Shown here in pieces: positions 5,063 to 5,070 of a DNA stretch of 5,070 bases. The position numbers and the translations under genes are program-made. Source of the DNA: Erysipelotrichaceae bacterium (GTDB lineage Bacteria; Bacillota_I; Bacilli_A; Erysipelotrichales; Coprobacillaceae); assembly GCA_021202205.1 (NCBI GenBank), contig JAJQDJ010000232.1, forward strand, positions 1 through 5,070. Direction: 5' to 3'. Every line of letters starts with the position of its first letter. Position 1 is the first letter of the stretch. The notes under the pieces are model-generated. The model worked only from the letters and a program-made list of their open reading frames with translations. It was not told the DNA's origin and made no database searches.

Positions 5063-5070
5063 TGTTCCTT

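Noticed and set aside
5027..5070. Possible trpG 3' end (minus frame ending SEKPIYYNKL then TGA)
   Set aside because: Only 14 codons are visible and none matches a TrpG motif; another frame is also open. Sequence beyond the window is needed.
4998..5070. Trp leader control (T-box, TRAP binding repeats, leader peptide with Trp codons)
   Set aside because: No T-box core sequence, no regular (G/U)AG series and no Trp-codon run is present; such control would be upstream of trpE outside the window.

Overview
The window carries the distal part of a tryptophan biosynthesis operon, read on the minus strand in the order trpD-trpC-trpF-trpB-trpA (about 4997 down to 706). To its left, at 1-670, is a short AT-rich stretch with three very small or truncated genes. 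The DNA is AT-rich throughout. The coding sequences use A/T-ending codons, and trpA, trpB, trpF and trpD have purine-rich Shine-Dalgarno sequences. TrpC and TrpF are separate proteins, as are TrpD and TrpG as far as can be seen. Together with the protein sequence style, this points to a low-GC Firmicute (Clostridia or Erysipelotrichia-like gut bacterium). The assignment is inferred and no species is claimed.

The five trp genes are packed with no intergenic space. trpD and trpC share one base (TAATG), trpC and trpF overlap by 11 nt, trpF and trpB by 14 nt, and trpB and trpA by 8 nt. Together they encode every step from anthranilate to tryptophan: phosphoribosylation (TrpD), isomerisation (TrpF), ring closure (TrpC), and the two half-reactions of tryptophan synthase (TrpA, TrpB). 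trpE and trpG, expected upstream, lie beyond the right edge, so the operon promoter and any leader control are not visible. A hairpin lies just before trpD at 5020-5062. The operon ends in a compact hairpin terminator that includes the trpA stop codon.

Left of the operon, a 69-codon fragment of a pyridoxamine-5'-phosphate-oxidase-like flavoprotein (minus strand) runs into a long, nearly perfect bidirectional terminator (428-468). A 50-codon plus-strand ORF resembling the tail of a type II antitoxin converges on that terminator from the other side. Beyond it, a good minus-strand promoter (238-266) drives a 50-codon fragment that looks like the N-terminus of a C45-family (acyl-CoA:6-aminopenicillanate acyltransferase-like) hydrolase. 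This end looks like a zone of gene decay or repeated small deletions.

I found no mobile element, CRISPR array, tRNA or rRNA, and no convincing new biological system. The points most worth a second look are the glutamate replacing the usual catalytic aspartate in TrpA, the cluster of gene fragments with intact expression signals, and the hairpin upstream of trpD.
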